From assembly GCF_001939075.1 (NCBI RefSeq), contig NZ_MPTA01000005.1, positions 62,001 to 126,000 on the forward strand: a stretch of DNA of 64,000 nt, in the 5' to 3' direction. The translations under genes and the position numbers were made by a program. Below the pieces are notes generated by a model that was not told the origin of the DNA, ran no database searches, and was given only the letters and a program-made list of their open reading frames with translations. Origin of the DNA: Paenisporosarcina indica. Its GTDB lineage: Bacteria; Bacillota; Bacilli; Bacillales_A; Planococcaceae. Of this stretch, positions 34,061-44,348 are shown piece by piece; positions within the stretch are counted from its first letter, which is position 1, and each line of letters opens with the position of its first letter.

Positions 34061-37000
34061 TTAGGATTTTAAGGCTTGCAGCTCCTTATTGCTTTCTTCA
34101 AAAGCCATCATTTCTGCATCAAATTGACTAAGTCCACCAAAGGTCAATTCTCTAATTCGATCTTGAATCTTCAAGTAAGACTTTGGAATAACGCGCACGA
34201 AGCTAGTGATATACGTATCAAAATAGGTTGCGATTCTCTTGCCATTGGCACTTCCTGTGTAGTCCACATGCTTTTTAAGCATTTCATATACTTCACGGAT
34301 CTCTTGTTGGTTAGATAATGGTTGAACATGAACAAGTTCGTGATTGCAGTTTTCGGCAAAGGTGCCCGCTTCATCAAAGACATAAGCAACTCCACCAGAC
34401 ATTCCCGCTGCAAAGTTTCGTCCTGTATTGCCTAATACTAGTACTCTTCCACCTGTCATATATTCGCAGCCGTGATCGCCAACTCCTTCGACCACTACAT
34501 CTGCTCCACTATTTCGTACACAAAAACGTTCCCCTGCAATCCCTTGGATATAGGCTTCACCAGCAGTGGCTCCGTAAAAAGCAACATTTCCGATGATGAT
34601 GTTTTTTTCAGGTGTAAACGTAATATCGCTTGCAGGATGCACGATGATTTTACCTCCCGATAACCCTTTGCCTACAAAGTCATTTGAATCTCCTACAAGT
34701 CTAAGTGTCATCCCTCTTGGAATAAACGCCCCAAAACTTTGTCCGGCAGAACCTTTCAATGTTAGACGAATGGTATCCTCTGGCAAGCCTTTTTCACCAT
34801 ATCGTCTCGAAATTTCACTACCTAACATAGTTCCAGTCACACGATTAATATTGCGAATCGCTGTTGTAAATTCAACTGGCTCTTGATTTTCTATGGCATT
34901 TTTACACGCAGGTATCAGCTCTTGATAATCCAATGTTTTTTCAAGTTCATGATCTTGTTTTACAGTGGCATAACGGCCAACCTTAGCAGGTAAATCAGGT
35001 TGATAAAGTAGAGCCGACAAATCAAGCCCTTTTGCTTTCCAATGATCGATTGCCTCATTTACTTCTAATATATCCGTTTTGCCAATCATTTCATTGATGG
35101 TTCTAAAGCCTAACTCTGCCATCAGTTCTCTTGTTTCTGCTGCAATAAAACGCATGAAGTTGGCCACATGCTCTGCGTCACCTGTGAAATTCTTTCTTAA
35201 TTCAGGATTTTGCGTAGCAATTCCAACCGGACACGTATCGAGATGACATACACGCATCAGGACACAACCTAGGACAACGAGTGGAGCAGTTGAAAAACCA
35301 TATTCTTCAGCCCCAAGGAGTGTAGCCATGACTACATCTCTACCTGTCATTAGTTTTCCATCCGTCTCAAGCACAATGCGGTCACGTAGTCCGTTGAGTA
35401 AAAGAGTCTGATGTGTTTCAGCCAAACCAATTTCCCAAGGAAGACCGGTATGTTTCAAACTTGTTCTAGGAGCAGCCCCGGTACCTCCGTCGTATCCACT
35501 AATTAACACCACATCGGCTCTTCCTTTGGCAACTCCCGCTGCAATGGTTCCAACACCAACGGCCGAAACAAGCTTGACGCTAATGCGTGCTTGGGGATTG
35601 GCATTTTTTAAGTTGTAAATGAGCTCAGCCAAGTCCTCAATGGAATAAATATCATGATGAGGCGGAGGTGAAATCAATTCAACTCCCGGCGTTGAACCTC
35701 GCACTTCAGCAATCCAAGGGTATACCTTCTTGCCTGGCAAATGACCCCCTTCTCCCGGTTTAGCACCTTGTGCGACCTTAATTTGAATTTCATCGGCATT
35801 GACTAGATAGTGACTGGTTACGCCAAATCTTCCTGATGCTACTTGTTTAATTGAACTTCTTCTTGAATCTCCATTGGCATCAGGAATAAAACGTTCAATT
35901 TGTTCCCCGCCTTCTCCAGAATTACTTCTTCCACCAATACGGTTCATGGCAACTGCTAATGCTTCATGGGCTTCTTTACTAATGGAACCATAAGACATCG
36001 CTCCTGTTTTGAATCGCTTGCAAATGTCTTCAACTGTTTCTACCTCGTCAAGAGGGACAGGATTTCTTTTCTTAAAGGATAAAAGACCACGAAGTGATTG
36101 AAGATTATTGGTTTCATCTGTTAGCATTTTGGTGTATTTCTTGAACACTTCATAGTTATTTGTTCGGCATGCATGCTGAAGGGTATGGATAGTAGCTGGA
36201 TTATATTGGTGATCTTCTCCATTTTGTCGATATTGGAAATCGTCGCCCGAATCTAATGCGAGGAAGTCCCCACGCTCATGTTGATAGGCATTTTTATGTC
36301 TCATTTTCGTTTCTTTTTCAATCATCGGTAGTTCAATTCCACCTAGACGTGAAGAAGTCCGAGTGAAATATTTCTCGATAACATTCAAATGAATCCCGAC
36401 TGCCTCAAAAATTTGAGCACCACGATAACTTTGAATCGTTGAAATCCCCATTTTAGACAATACTTTCACTACGCCATCTGTTACCGATTTGATATACTTC
36501 TCAACCGCAGCCTGTAAGGAATTCGATATGATTTCGCCTTTATCCATTAAGTCCTGGATGGTATCAAAAACAAGGTAAGGATTGATTCCCTCTGCACCAT
36601 AACCAATAAGTGTAGAAAAATGATGTACTTCTCTTGGTTCACCAGATTCTAGTAAAATACTTACAGATGTACGTGTTCCTTTTTTAATTAAATTATGATG
36701 CAAGCCCGAAACAGCAAGTAAAGCAGGAATCGCTACATGATTCTGATCTACACCACGATCCGATAAAATCAGTAGTGTTGCCCCTTCCAAAATCGCTTGG
36801 TCCGCTTGTTCAAATACCCGTTCTAATGCCTGCTCCATTTTATCTTGACCTTCTTCAAACTCAAATAAAGTAGAAATCGTCGCTGGACGTAATCCATCCA
36901 AACGTTGTTGACGTAACATTTCTAATTGATTGTTTGTTAATACCGGTGTTTTCAATCGAATATGTCTAGCGTTTTCCGGTCCTGGGCGAACAAGACTGCC

Positions 37001-38647
37001 TTCCGCTCCAATCGTCGTAACCACATCTGTAATAATTTGTTCTCGAATCGCATCAATTGGCGGATTCGTCACTTGGGCAAAAAGTTGCTTGAAGTAGTTG
37101 TATAGAAGCTGAGGCTTCTTAGAAAGAACAGCGAGGGGAGAATCATAACCCATAGACCCAACAGGATCTTTTCCATCGAGTACTAAAGGCTTTATGATTT
37201 TGTTTAATTCTTCTCGTGTATATCCAAAAGCAACTTGTTGCTCTACTAACTGATGGTTACGATAAGCCGGTGTTTCCTGCTGCACAGCAGGAAGATCTTC
37301 CAAATCCAGCATGTTTTTCAGCCATTTTTTATATGGTTGTTCTGCTGCGATTTGAAGCTTGATCTCATCATCAGGAATGATAATCCCTTTATCTAGATCA
37401 ACAAGAAGCATCTGTCCTGGATGAAGTCTCTCTTTGTACTCGATATCGTCAGAGAAAATATCCAAAGCACCGACTTCAGATCCAAGTACAATCATGCCGC
37501 TTTTTGTTACGTAATAACGGGCTGGTCTTAAACCATTTCGGTCTAAACATGCCGCAATCTGAGAACCGTCCGTGAAGACTAATGCTGCCGGACCATCCCA
37601 TGGTTCCATTAGCAAACTATGATATTCGTAAAAGTCTTTCTTCTCTTGTTTGATTGAAACATCATTTGCCCATGGTTCTGGTACCATCATCATGGCTGTA
37701 TGGGCCAGTGATCGACCAGAAAGATGAAGGAATTCAAAAGCATTATCAAACATGGAGGAATCACTTCCGTCAGCATCGATGATTGGCAACACTTTTTGCA
37801 AATCTTCCTGGGAGAAATAGTCGGAATTGCAAAGTTGCTCACGAGCGGTCATCCAATTGACATTTCCGCGTATGGTATTAAATTCTCCATTGTGAATGGC
37901 ATATCGATTTGGATGTGATCTTTTCCAGCTAGGAAAAGTATTGGTGCTAAAGCGTGAGTGTACTAAAGCCAGCGCAGACTTGAACTCAGGATGGTTTAAG
38001 TCGATATAGAAGGAATCTAATTGTTCGGGGATCAACATGCCTTTATAAACGATTGTGCGGGTGGACAAACTGCATATATATACATCTTTGAAGGTTTCAT
38101 CTTTAGATATTACTTGTTCGATTCTTCTTCGAATCACATACAACTTACGTTCAAAATCTAGTCGTTCACTAATAGTTGATGAGACTTGGATAAACATCTG
38201 TTTAATATAGGGCTTTGACTTAGTCGCCACTTTTCCTACGAAACTCTCATTTATGGGAACTGAACGCCAGCCGAGGAATTGCTGTCCCTCTTCTTTGATG
38301 ATTTGCTCAAATATCTCTGTACTCTTCCTGCGGGTTTCATGGTCCTTCGGAAGAAATACCATTCCTACTCCATATTCCCCTTCAGCAGGTAGAATAATAT
38401 TTTCTTTTTCACACTGTTTTTCAAAGAAACGATGGGGAATTTGTGTGAGAATCCCTGCACCATCACCAGTGCTTGTATCAGATGATTGGCCCCCACGATG
38501 CTCTAAATTACACAACATATTAATTGCATTTTGGACAATGGCATGAGACTTTTTCCCATTAATATTTGCAATCATTCCAATTCCGCACGCCTCGTGCTCT
38601 TGACTCGGATCGTATAAACCCTGCGCTTTCGGATACCCACTCTTCAT
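34061..38647 (-). CDS. gltB: glutamate synthase, large subunit
   Basis: The 1528-residue alpha subunit, full length. A 20-residue propeptide precedes the N-terminal nucleophile Cys21 ([12 protein letters not shown]) of the class II glutaminase domain, with [11 protein letters not shown] following. The FMN and 2-oxoglutarate domain contains [20 protein letters not shown], the 3Fe-4S ligands lie in [15 protein letters not shown], and the C-terminal GXGXG beta-helix ([28 protein letters not shown]) is intact. It makes two glutamates from glutamine and 2-oxoglutarate. In Bacillus subtilis it is named gltA. No GltC-type regulator gene is adjacent, unlike B. subtilis. Confidence 0.95.
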   Translation of the reverse strand: MKSGYPKAQGLYDPSQEHEACGIGMIANINGKKSHAIVQNAINMLCNLEHRGGQSSDTSTGDGAGILTQIPHRFFEKQCEKENIILPAEGEYGVGMVFLPKDHETRRKSTEIFEQIIKEEGQQFLGWRSVPINESFVGKVATKSKPYIKQMFIQVSSTISERLDFERKLYVIRRRIEQVISKDETFKDVYICSLSTRTIVYKGMLIPEQLDSFYIDLNHPEFKSALALVHSRFSTNTFPSWKRSHPNRYAIHNGEFNTIRGNVNWMTAREQLCNSDYFSQEDLQKVLPIIDADGSDSSMFDNAFEFLHLSGRSLAHTAMMMVPEPWANDVSIKQEKKDFYEYHSLLMEPWDGPAALVFTDGSQIAACLDRNGLRPARYYVTKSGMIVLGSEVGALDIFSDDIEYKERLHPGQMLLVDLDKGIIIPDDEIKLQIAAEQPYKKWLKNMLDLEDLPAVQQETPAYRNHQLVEQQVAFGYTREELNKIIKPLVLDGKDPVGSMGYDSPLAVLSKKPQLLYNYFKQLFAQVTNPPIDAIREQIITDVVTTIGAEGSLVRPGPENARHIRLKTPVLTNNQLEMLRQQRLDGLRPATISTLFEFEEGQDKMEQALERVFEQADQAILEGATLLILSDRGVDQNHVAIPALLAVSGLHHNLIKKGTRTSVSILLESGEPREVHHFSTLIGYGAEGINPYLVFDTIQDLMDKGEIISNSLQAAVEKYIKSVTDGVVKVLSKMGISTIQSYRGAQIFEAVGIHLNVIEKYFTRTSSRLGGIELPMIEKETKMRHKNAYQHERGDFLALDSGDDFQYRQNGEDHQYNPATIHTLQHACRTNNYEVFKKYTKMLTDETNNLQSLRGLLSFKKRNPVPLDEVETVEDICKRFKTGAMSYGSISKEAHEALAVAMNRIGGRSNSGEGGEQIERFIPDANGDSRRSSIKQVASGRFGVTSHYLVNADEIQIKVAQGAKPGEGGHLPGKKVYPWIAEVRGSTPGVELISPPPHHDIYSIEDLAELIYNLKNANPQARISVKLVSAVGVGTIAAGVAKGRADVVLISGYDGGTGAAPRTSLKHTGLPWEIGLAETHQTLLLNGLRDRIVLETDGKLMTGRDVVMATLLGAEEYGFSTAPLVVLGCVLMRVCHLDTCPVGIATQNPELRKNFTGDAEHVANFMRFIAAETRELMAELGFRTINEMIGKTDILEVNEAIDHWKAKGLDLSALLYQPDLPAKVGRYATVKQDHELEKTLDYQELIPACKNAIENQEPVEFTTAIRNINRVTGTMLGSEISRRYGEKGLPEDTIRLTLKGSAGQSFGAFIPRGMTLRLVGDSNDFVGKGLSGGKIIVHPASDITFTPEKNIIIGNVAFYGATAGEAYIQGIAGERFCVRNSGADVVVEGVGDHGCEYMTGGRVLVLGNTGRNFAAGMSGGVAYVFDEAGTFAENCNHELVHVQPLSNQQEIREVYEMLKKHVDYTGSANGKRIATYFDTYITSFVRVIPKSYLKIQDRIRELTFGGLSQFDAEMMAFEESNKELQALKS

Positions 38648-38743
38648 CTGTCAAAGTCCCCCTTTTCATCTCCTCGATAGGTACCCATTTATTACGGAGG
38701 GATACACCTTCCAGTAAAAGGTACCTTCATTTTATATTTGAAA

Positions 38744-38773
38744 AGTATATCACAGATTACTAAAAAAATTCAA
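38744..38773 (-). promoter_or_regulatory. SigA-type promoter of gltBD
   Basis: Minus-strand TTGAAT (38773-38768), 18-bp spacer, TATACT (38749-38744). A start near 38737 gives a leader of about 90 nt containing an inverted GGTACC pair near 38677-38723 of unknown role. Confidence 0.5.
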
Positions 38774-38801
38774 AATATTCTTTAAGCCCTATAATTATTC
38801 A

Positions 38802-38997
38802 CTACTTTATTTATTTTCCCGAAAAGAAAGGCTTGTCTATGGTTAAGTATCAAAACACCAATGCATAGTGCATGCATTTTCCAAACAACTCAAATCGGTG
38901 TGATTGTTTTGTGTACTTAACCTAGTGGAAAACCTTGCTTTTATTAGAGACCAAAAAGAGACAGCCTTAGTTAATGGACTTCGGTCTGTCTCTTTTT
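38802..38997 (+). ncRNA. candidate small RNA divergent from gltBD
   Basis: There is no ORF here, yet the plus strand has a TATAAT (38790-38795), a long inverted pair GGTTAAGTA (38841-38849) with TACTTAACC (38914-38922), and a strong terminator: AAAAAGAGACAG (38953-38964) with CTGTCTCTTTTT (38986-38997). A transcript of about 200 nt would be highly structured. There is no clear -35, and no family was recognised. Confidence 0.35.
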
Positions 38998-39041
38998 ATT
39001 ATATTTAATACCTCTTGTTTATCGTACATTTGTACAAGCCT

Positions 39042-39205
39042 ACTGAAAAAGCCCTTTCTAAACAAGCTAGCCTTTCAAGTGGCAGCCGGAGCGAGAAGAC
39101 GGGCAGCGAATTTCTGTCTGACTTCTCAAGGGGGGCATCCACAAAGCGCCTAAGCAGTATCATAGGGAATACTTAGTCCAGTCTATAATGGTGAACTTTT
39201 TCAGT
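39042..39205. repeat. MITE-like element with terminal inverted repeats
   Basis: Perfect 10-bp terminal inverted repeats ACTGAAAAAG (39042-39051) and CTTTTTCAGT (39196-39205) bound a 164-bp non-coding stretch. Its GC-richer middle (GGCAGCCGGAGCGAGAAG) resembles repeats scattered in Bacillaceae genomes. The ACTGAAAAAG end also resembles ends of some IS elements, possibly IS1182 family (from memory). No transposase or clear target duplication is seen. Confidence 0.5.
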
Positions 39206-39224
39206 GCCCTCTAATAAATGGTGG

Positions 39225-40364
39225 TTAAGTTTTATATGATTTACGACGTTGATTGATCACCATTAACACGGTACTGGTAAGCACAAGTGCTGCTCCGACT
39301 GTGAAAATTAAAGTTGCCGATGTCCCAAGGAGTCCCGCTAAAAACGAACCTGAAATGACACCTAATGAAAAACAGGCATAATACATGCCGAAAGCTTTCC
39401 CTCGGTTTTGTAAACTCGTTTGTTCCACAATGGTTTTGCTGGTAGAAGGAAACAGGAATGCAAAACCAACCCCATAGATAATCATAGAAAGAAAAACAGC
39501 GTTTGAAGAAGTTGAAAGCCCAAGACCTAAAACAGATAGGGCAATAATAAACAACCCAAAAAACATTAACTTTCGACTGTTAAACCGATCAAATATTCGG
39601 TTAGACGGTAGTAGGAAAAACAGAATGGCCACCACACCAAACACACTTAAATAAATGCCCGTCATTTCTTGCGTTAAGTGTAACTCTTGAACTTTCAACG
39701 GCAAGGTGTACGTTAGTAAACCTTGCATGAGGAGTAATAGAAAAATTGATAGATAGGCAAATTGGATATCACGGATTTTCATAAACGCGAAACCAGTCTC
39801 ATCTTGTTTAATTGATTTCTTCCTCATAACCAGTTGAGGTTTAATTAACACAAAGGAAAGAAAACCAACCAAAATCATGGCGATTGAAACACTGTAAAAT
39901 AACCAATCAATCCCTAATCTATTGCTTAAAATAGCTCCCATTGCTGGACCAATAATTGCTGCAATTCCAATGGTAGCCCCCGAATGAGACATCTTTTTTC
40001 CACTCGATTCCAAGTCATCATTTCGCCCAATTGCAGCAAATGCAGCCGGCACGATAAAGCCAGCAGCAAATCCATGGAAAAATCGTAGGGCAAGAAGTTG
40101 CGTCGGATTTGTAACATATGTATACATGAAGACGAGAACACCAGCCAAGATCATGCTACAGGTTAAAATACGTTTTGAGCCAAACTTATCCACCCAAATT
40201 CCCGATAACACATTTCCTAACATATTTGAAAATGAATAAATGCCGATTACCGAGCCAACTACAATCGGAGTTGCCCCTAAACTATCAGCAAAAGGAGCAA
40301 TGATCGGTAGTTGCGAAAACATATCGATGAAAGCCACAATCAATAATAGGTACATAAAAACCAA
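39225..40364 (-). CDS. MFS transporter
   Basis: A 379-residue twelve-helix transporter starting at TTG 40364 (RBS AGAAGG, 7-bp spacing); ATG 40355 is an alternative. The motif A region SGIWVDKFGSKRILT lies between helices 2 and 3, and RFFHGFAAGFIVPAAFAAIG after helix 4 resembles the drug-proton antiporter subfamily. Likely exports a small hydrophobic compound. Stands alone after the exopolysaccharide operon terminator. Confidence 0.75.
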   Translation of the reverse strand: MVFMYLLLIVAFIDMFSQLPIIAPFADSLGATPIVVGSVIGIYSFSNMLGNVLSGIWVDKFGSKRILTCSMILAGVLVFMYTYVTNPTQLLALRFFHGFAAGFIVPAAFAAIGRNDDLESSGKKMSHSGATIGIAAIIGPAMGAILSNRLGIDWLFYSVSIAMILVGFLSFVLIKPQLVMRKKSIKQDETGFAFMKIRDIQFAYLSIFLLLLMQGLLTYTLPLKVQELHLTQEMTGIYLSVFGVVAILFFLLPSNRIFDRFNSRKLMFFGLFIIALSVLGLGLSTSSNAVFLSMIIYGVGFAFLFPSTSKTIVEQTSLQNRGKAFGMYYACFSLGVISGSFLAGLLGTSATLIFTVGAALVLTSTVLMVINQRRKSYKT

Positions 40365-40454
40365 AGTGATACCTTCTTTCTAGACAAGCAATTTCTTTTA
40401 CTATATCAACATGTTCTAGTCTACCCATCTTTCAACTATTCTACTAGACCCAGC

Positions 40455-40484
40455 AAAAAGAGACATGCCTGCAGACATGTCTCT
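40455..40484 (-). terminator. terminator of the exopolysaccharide operon
   Basis: AGAGACATG (40459-40467) pairs with CATGTCTCT (40476-40484). A run of A before it supplies T-residues on the minus strand. It lies about 110 bp past the last operon gene. Confidence 0.7.
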
Positions 40485-40591
40485 TCCAGTGTTAATCTAT
40501 TCGTTTTGAATGGACAATTATACGAAATTTATTGGAGCGTCCAGGATAACAGATGACAAGCGAGGGAATTGCTATTCAAACTCATTTCGCC

Positions 40592-41902
40592 TTAAACATC
40601 ATTCACAGTCCCCACGTAGTTTCCCAGTGCATGATATAAAAGAAAGTCTCTTTCCGTAGCAACCGTTTTCGCTAAAGAATAAGACTTTCTTTCTTTTTCT
40701 GTCGTTTCTTCTAACAACAAAAAGACTTTCAATTGAAATTCATTTTTCAGTAACGTTAATCTTTGAATCATTAGGTCTGTCCACTCCTTGCTTTCAGGTA
40801 AGGACAATGGCGGATTTTCCCAACAGATTCCATCTATATAAGGAGCAGTTTCCAAACAAACGCTTTCTAATCCATTGTTTTGAATAATCAAATGTGTTGG
40901 ATAAAGCATTTTTAGTACATGTAAAAAATTTAGGATGGCATGCAATTGCATTCTTTTAATTTGAATAGGGATGGAGGGACATTCAATGTCACCAATCGTA
41001 TCTAGAAATAAACCATCGGCTCCCAATGTCTCAAATTGGTGTCGTACGTTCTCTAATAAGTGTTCCATCCATTTTTTTGATTGGAAATTGACCAAATACG
41101 TTCCAAAATCTTTATTCATCAAAGGCTTTCCGCCCACGCATAATAAATCCTCTTCGTTTAATTTTGAGAATATAGGATCAGTTGGGTGAACTTCAAATAA
41201 ACTCAAATACGTGAAAATTACTTTCTTCGGTTTTTTAAGTTGCTGAAACTGAGGCAATGTAAACCCCTTGGGGTCAACGATGATTAAATCAAAACGAGAC
41301 AATTTTTCAACTTGTCCATATCCATAGTACAAACCAAAGTTATTGGTAAAAAGCATGCGTTCTTTGCGATCGTTTGTCTGTAAATCAGTGTATGTTTCCC
41401 TGCTTTTTTCGGCATTTTTCACTACCTCTTTAAGAGGGAGTTGGAGAAGGATGCCCACTTCATTCAATTTCTTAATTTCTTTTTTGGTGATTTTTTTTAT
41501 TGGTCCTATTACAACGAATCCTCCCTTATCGTAAATTGGCACCAATACTTTCTTAACTCCCCCTTCTTTAACTACTAACGTTTCAGAAGGGAAACTTTCC
41601 GCAGGATATTTTAGGGGGAAACTCATGGCTTGTTTGTCATAGGGTAAAAGGCCACTATAAGATGGGGCGATGTGTGTATCATTTGTTAATTGCCTAACAG
41701 CCTTAAGAACATATTGTTTTTGAGAGGAATCATAAAGATAAAACCTGAAGTTTGGAGCCTTTACATACTCATGTGTTTTTACTAATATGATATCCAAATT
41801 TCTTTCTAGCTCTAGTGTAGGGTTTAATAAATCTATGAATTCTTTTTGCATTTTGGCCATCCGATTTAAAAATATTCGACTGTTAGTCATCATTACTGTC
41901 AT
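40592..41902 (-). CDS. GAF-like domain fused to GH114/PelA-type glycosidase barrel
   Basis: 436 residues, no signal peptide. Residues 1-165 look like a GAF-type sensory domain (FIDLLNPTLELERNLDIILV, then a strand-rich part with VKKVLVPIYDKGGFVVIGPI). Residues about 185-430 look like the TIM barrel of the endo-alpha-1,4-galactosaminidase/PelA hydrolase group (PF03537-like): FDLIIVDPKGFTLPQFQQL, KVIFTYLSLFEVHP, and GADGLFLDTIGDIE with Asp residues where the catalytic acids lie. A cytoplasmic location would be odd for a glycosidase, so it may be regulatory or scaffolding. It overlaps the DUF2304 gene by 20 bp and is the last gene of the operon. Weak RBS; starts at 41902 or internal ATGs 41893/41890. 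Confidence 0.65.
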   Translation of the reverse strand: MTVMMTNSRIFLNRMAKMQKEFIDLLNPTLELERNLDIILVKTHEYVKAPNFRFYLYDSSQKQYVLKAVRQLTNDTHIAPSYSGLLPYDKQAMSFPLKYPAESFPSETLVVKEGGVKKVLVPIYDKGGFVVIGPIKKITKKEIKKLNEVGILLQLPLKEVVKNAEKSRETYTDLQTNDRKERMLFTNNFGLYYGYGQVEKLSRFDLIIVDPKGFTLPQFQQLKKPKKVIFTYLSLFEVHPTDPIFSKLNEEDLLCVGGKPLMNKDFGTYLVNFQSKKWMEHLLENVRHQFETLGADGLFLDTIGDIECPSIPIQIKRMQLHAILNFLHVLKMLYPTHLIIQNNGLESVCLETAPYIDGICWENPPLSLPESKEWTDLMIQRLTLLKNEFQLKVFLLLEETTEKERKSYSLAKTVATERDFLLYHALGNYVGTVNDV

Positions 41903-42236
41903 GCCGTTCTTCGTTTTGACTAAGCGCTATATATTGCGAAATATCCTTTATTTTGATTGTTAGTTTTGTAATTTGGACCGTTTGGTAAAGGTTAAAAGTT
42001 AATAATACTAAGCATGAAATAAAAAATAGTAATGAAGGTGGATAATCTATCCCAAGAATCCTAGCCGCCTCATCAAATAAACTAGGGTTGCTCGAAAGAA
42101 GAATGATTATCAGTAATCCACCAAGCCAGATCACCGAGTTTCTTTCCCCGATCTTGTTCTTTACTAATAATCTAATGACGAAGGTGGAGAATAAAAGAGC
42201 ACATCCTATTAAAAAGAGTTGAAGTACACTATTCAT
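41883..42236 (-). CDS. DUF2304 membrane protein
   Basis: 117 residues with three membrane helices (about 4-20, 35-50 and 66-85) and a charged C-terminal helix (TIKIKDISQYIALSQNEER). The size, NSVIWLGGLLIIILLS and the position straight after a GT2 glycosyltransferase fit the DUF2304 family, commonly linked to DPM1-type glycosyltransferases. Its ATG overlaps the glycosyltransferase stop (ATGA), so the two are translated together. It may anchor or regulate that enzyme. Confidence 0.75.
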   Translation of the reverse strand: MNSVLQLFLIGCALLFSTFVIRLLVKNKIGERNSVIWLGGLLIIILLSSNPSLFDEAARILGIDYPPSLLFFISCLVLLTFNLYQTVQITKLTIKIKDISQYIALSQNEERHDSNDD

Positions 42237-42970
42237 TCTAATTTCCCACCTATCTTAAGGATTCTTTTCTTCTTGATTATGACAATAAGAATACTTAGCA
42301 ACGTTTGAGCCATATAAATGAACGGTTTTATTCCTGTGTTATGGATTTTACTTTTACCGTTTTGCCGATCAAACATATTAACGGGTATTTCTAGAATGGT
42401 ATGTTTTCGAAGTAAAATATCGATGATAAAGTTACTATCTGGCAAATCGTAAAAGAATTCATTGGGTTTTGTAAACAGTTTATACACGTTTGCTTTATAG
42501 GCTTTAAAACCCGATGTAGGGTCAGTTATTCGTTTCTTTGTCGTTAGATAAATGATGTGTTGAAAAAAGATGATGGCCATCCTTTTGCTAACCCCAATTT
42601 TCATGTCCCCATCTTGTAGAAATCTTGAGCCAATCACTACATCTACATGCTCCAACGTGATGGCTTCCATCATATCAATTATACTATTCGGGTCATGTTG
42701 ACCATCCCCATCGAAAAAAATAACATACGGATAGTTTTTCTTTTCAGCGTATTTAAAACCAGTTTGGATAGCTGCTGAATAGCCGAGATTGGTAGGATGG
42801 CTGACGACACTTGAGCCGCTATCTATCGCTTTTTTGGCAGTTCCATCAGTAGAACCATCATCCACAATAACAATATCGAATGGATAATTTAATTTCTTTA
42901 ATGTAAGTACGACGCTCTCCATATTGTCCACTTCATTGAATGCTGGAATAATGATTAAAAAATCATTCAG
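42233..42970 (-). CDS. GT2 glycosyltransferase, polyprenyl-phosphate sugar synthase type
   Basis: 245 residues if translation starts at CTG 42970. The GT2 fold begins with FLIIIPAFNEVDNMESV, and this essential first strand lies upstream of the first canonical start in frame (GTG 42931). GGGAGG lies 8 bp before the CTG. Further motifs are IVIVDDGSTDGTAK, FFDGDGQHDPNSI (DxD-type metal site) and KRITDPTSGFKAYK. It resembles dolichol-phosphate-mannose synthase-like enzymes that load a sugar onto a lipid carrier, which would feed the GT-C enzymes of this operon. It overlaps the flippase stop by 8 bp. Confidence 0.75.
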   Translation of the reverse strand: MNDFLIIIPAFNEVDNMESVVLTLKKLNYPFDIVIVDDGSTDGTAKKAIDSGSSVVSHPTNLGYSAAIQTGFKYAEKKNYPYVIFFDGDGQHDPNSIIDMMEAITLEHVDVVIGSRFLQDGDMKIGVSKRMAIIFFQHIIYLTTKKRITDPTSGFKAYKANVYKLFTKPNEFFYDLPDSNFIIDILLRKHTILEIPVNMFDRQNGKSKIHNTGIKPFIYMAQTLLSILIVIIKKKRILKIGGKLE

Positions 42971-44333
42971 CTGATGTACCTCCCTTCCTAACTATTTGAA
43001 CTAAGTCTCTTATGAAGTGACTTAGTAATAATCCACCGCTTATGGTTGAAGAAATTGCTACTGCATATCCAATCCCTCCAGCGCCTAGCCATGGAACAAA
43101 AATAAATAATAAACCGATATTTACACTACATCCGATCAATCCAATACATAACGGAACCTTCATTTTACTTTGAGCCACATAAAATCGAGTACAAAATACA
43201 TACAGACTTTGACCAAGGATGGATAACCCATAGCCTTTCAAGATATCACTTGTCAGCTGCACTGAATCTGCAGTGAACGATCCTCTCAAAAAGAGGAGGC
43301 TAACGATTGGTTCCGAGAAAAGAACGAAAATAAGAGATATAAAACCCGAACTCCCTATCACTAATAGAAGGGATTTCACTAAATCACGTTTCAATGAGGC
43401 TAAATCATTTTTTTCTAAATGAAGGCTAATCGTCGGTAAAATAAAGGTATTGATTGCAGCAATAAACACCCATAGAGGAAACTGAGATAATCGATAGGCA
43501 TAGGTTAAAGCGGCAATTGTTCCCGTCTGGAGAGAGCTTGCAAAAAGTCTCTCAGCAAGTAGCCCCAATTGGCTAAAGAACAGAATGAGTGCGTACGCAA
43601 AAAATGTGTAGAGCACCTTTTGGACTTCAGTAAAATCACTCTTCAAGCTTAAAGACTGTAAGGACCAACGCCATTTTTGCTGCCTCAAAACAAAAGCCCA
43701 GGTCACAATGACACACAGCATAGTTCCAAAAGTGCTTGCAAAAGAGAATGCTCTCCCCCCATAAGTTTGAGGAATCCCTTTCCACAAACACCACAGTAAA
43801 GCGATGAGGAGAACCAGATTAAATACGATAGGGGTAATCGCCGGGATAATAAATTTCCGGGATGCTTGCAATACAGAAGACCCCAATAACCATAGTGGAG
43901 CACAGCAAATGATAGGTGTCATAATAAGAAAGTAAGTGAAAACAGTAGTAGAACTCTCGTGGGTGTCTAAAGGGAAAAGATGCATGAGTGATTGAAAGAA
44001 AAGAGAACATATAACTAATAGGAGGAGCGTACCTGTAATGACAATGGCACCCAACTTTTGTATGGTATCCTGGTACAAAGATTGATTTTCGTTTAATGAA
44101 AGTTTTGTCAATACCGGGATACTCGATACTGCTATGGCAGCACCTATGAGATTATTCCCCAATGTATCTGGCAAAAAAAAAGCTAGATTAATGGCATCCG
44201 CAATCCCACTTGTTCCAAAGTAGGAAGCTACCACAATATCTTTTATAAAAGCAACAAGGGCCAGTAGCAAGTTGAAAAATATCAGTAAATGAACCAACCA
44301 AAAACTTTGTTCTTTTCGTTTCATAACTCCCAA
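42963..44333 (-). CDS. MurJ/Wzx-type lipid-linked oligosaccharide flippase
   Basis: 456 residues from TTG 44333 (GGAGG 7 bp upstream). It has about 12-14 membrane helices of the MOP superfamily. The opening DIVVASYFGTSGIADAINLAFFLPDTLGN is typical of MviN/MurJ, with a later LAERLFASSLQTGTIAALTYAYRL helix. In this setting it probably flips the lipid-linked repeat of the polymer, not lipid II. Second MOP-like transporter in the operon beside the PelG-like one. Confidence 0.75.
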   Translation of the reverse strand: MGVMKRKEQSFWLVHLLIFFNLLLALVAFIKDIVVASYFGTSGIADAINLAFFLPDTLGNNLIGAAIAVSSIPVLTKLSLNENQSLYQDTIQKLGAIVITGTLLLLVICSLFFQSLMHLFPLDTHESSTTVFTYFLIMTPIICCAPLWLLGSSVLQASRKFIIPAITPIVFNLVLLIALLWCLWKGIPQTYGGRAFSFASTFGTMLCVIVTWAFVLRQQKWRWSLQSLSLKSDFTEVQKVLYTFFAYALILFFSQLGLLAERLFASSLQTGTIAALTYAYRLSQFPLWVFIAAINTFILPTISLHLEKNDLASLKRDLVKSLLLVIGSSGFISLIFVLFSEPIVSLLFLRGSFTADSVQLTSDILKGYGLSILGQSLYVFCTRFYVAQSKMKVPLCIGLIGCSVNIGLLFIFVPWLGAGGIGYAVAISSTISGGLLLSHFIRDLVQIVRKGGTSAE

Positions 44334-44348
44334 CCAGCTTCCTCCAGT

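Noticed and set aside
38660-38737. T-box leader before gltB
   Set aside because: GGTACC is present but the T-box TGGNACCGCG antiterminator and a specifier stem are not; glutamate synthase is not a usual T-box target.
34076-38763. Plus-strand ORFs antisense to the glutamate synthase genes
   Set aside because: Shadow frames of a highly conserved gene; no RBS and no recognisable products.
42963-44333. Housekeeping murJ
   Set aside because: It looks MurJ-like but sits inside a glycan operon and lacks neighbours of cell-wall synthesis, so a dedicated flippase is more likely.
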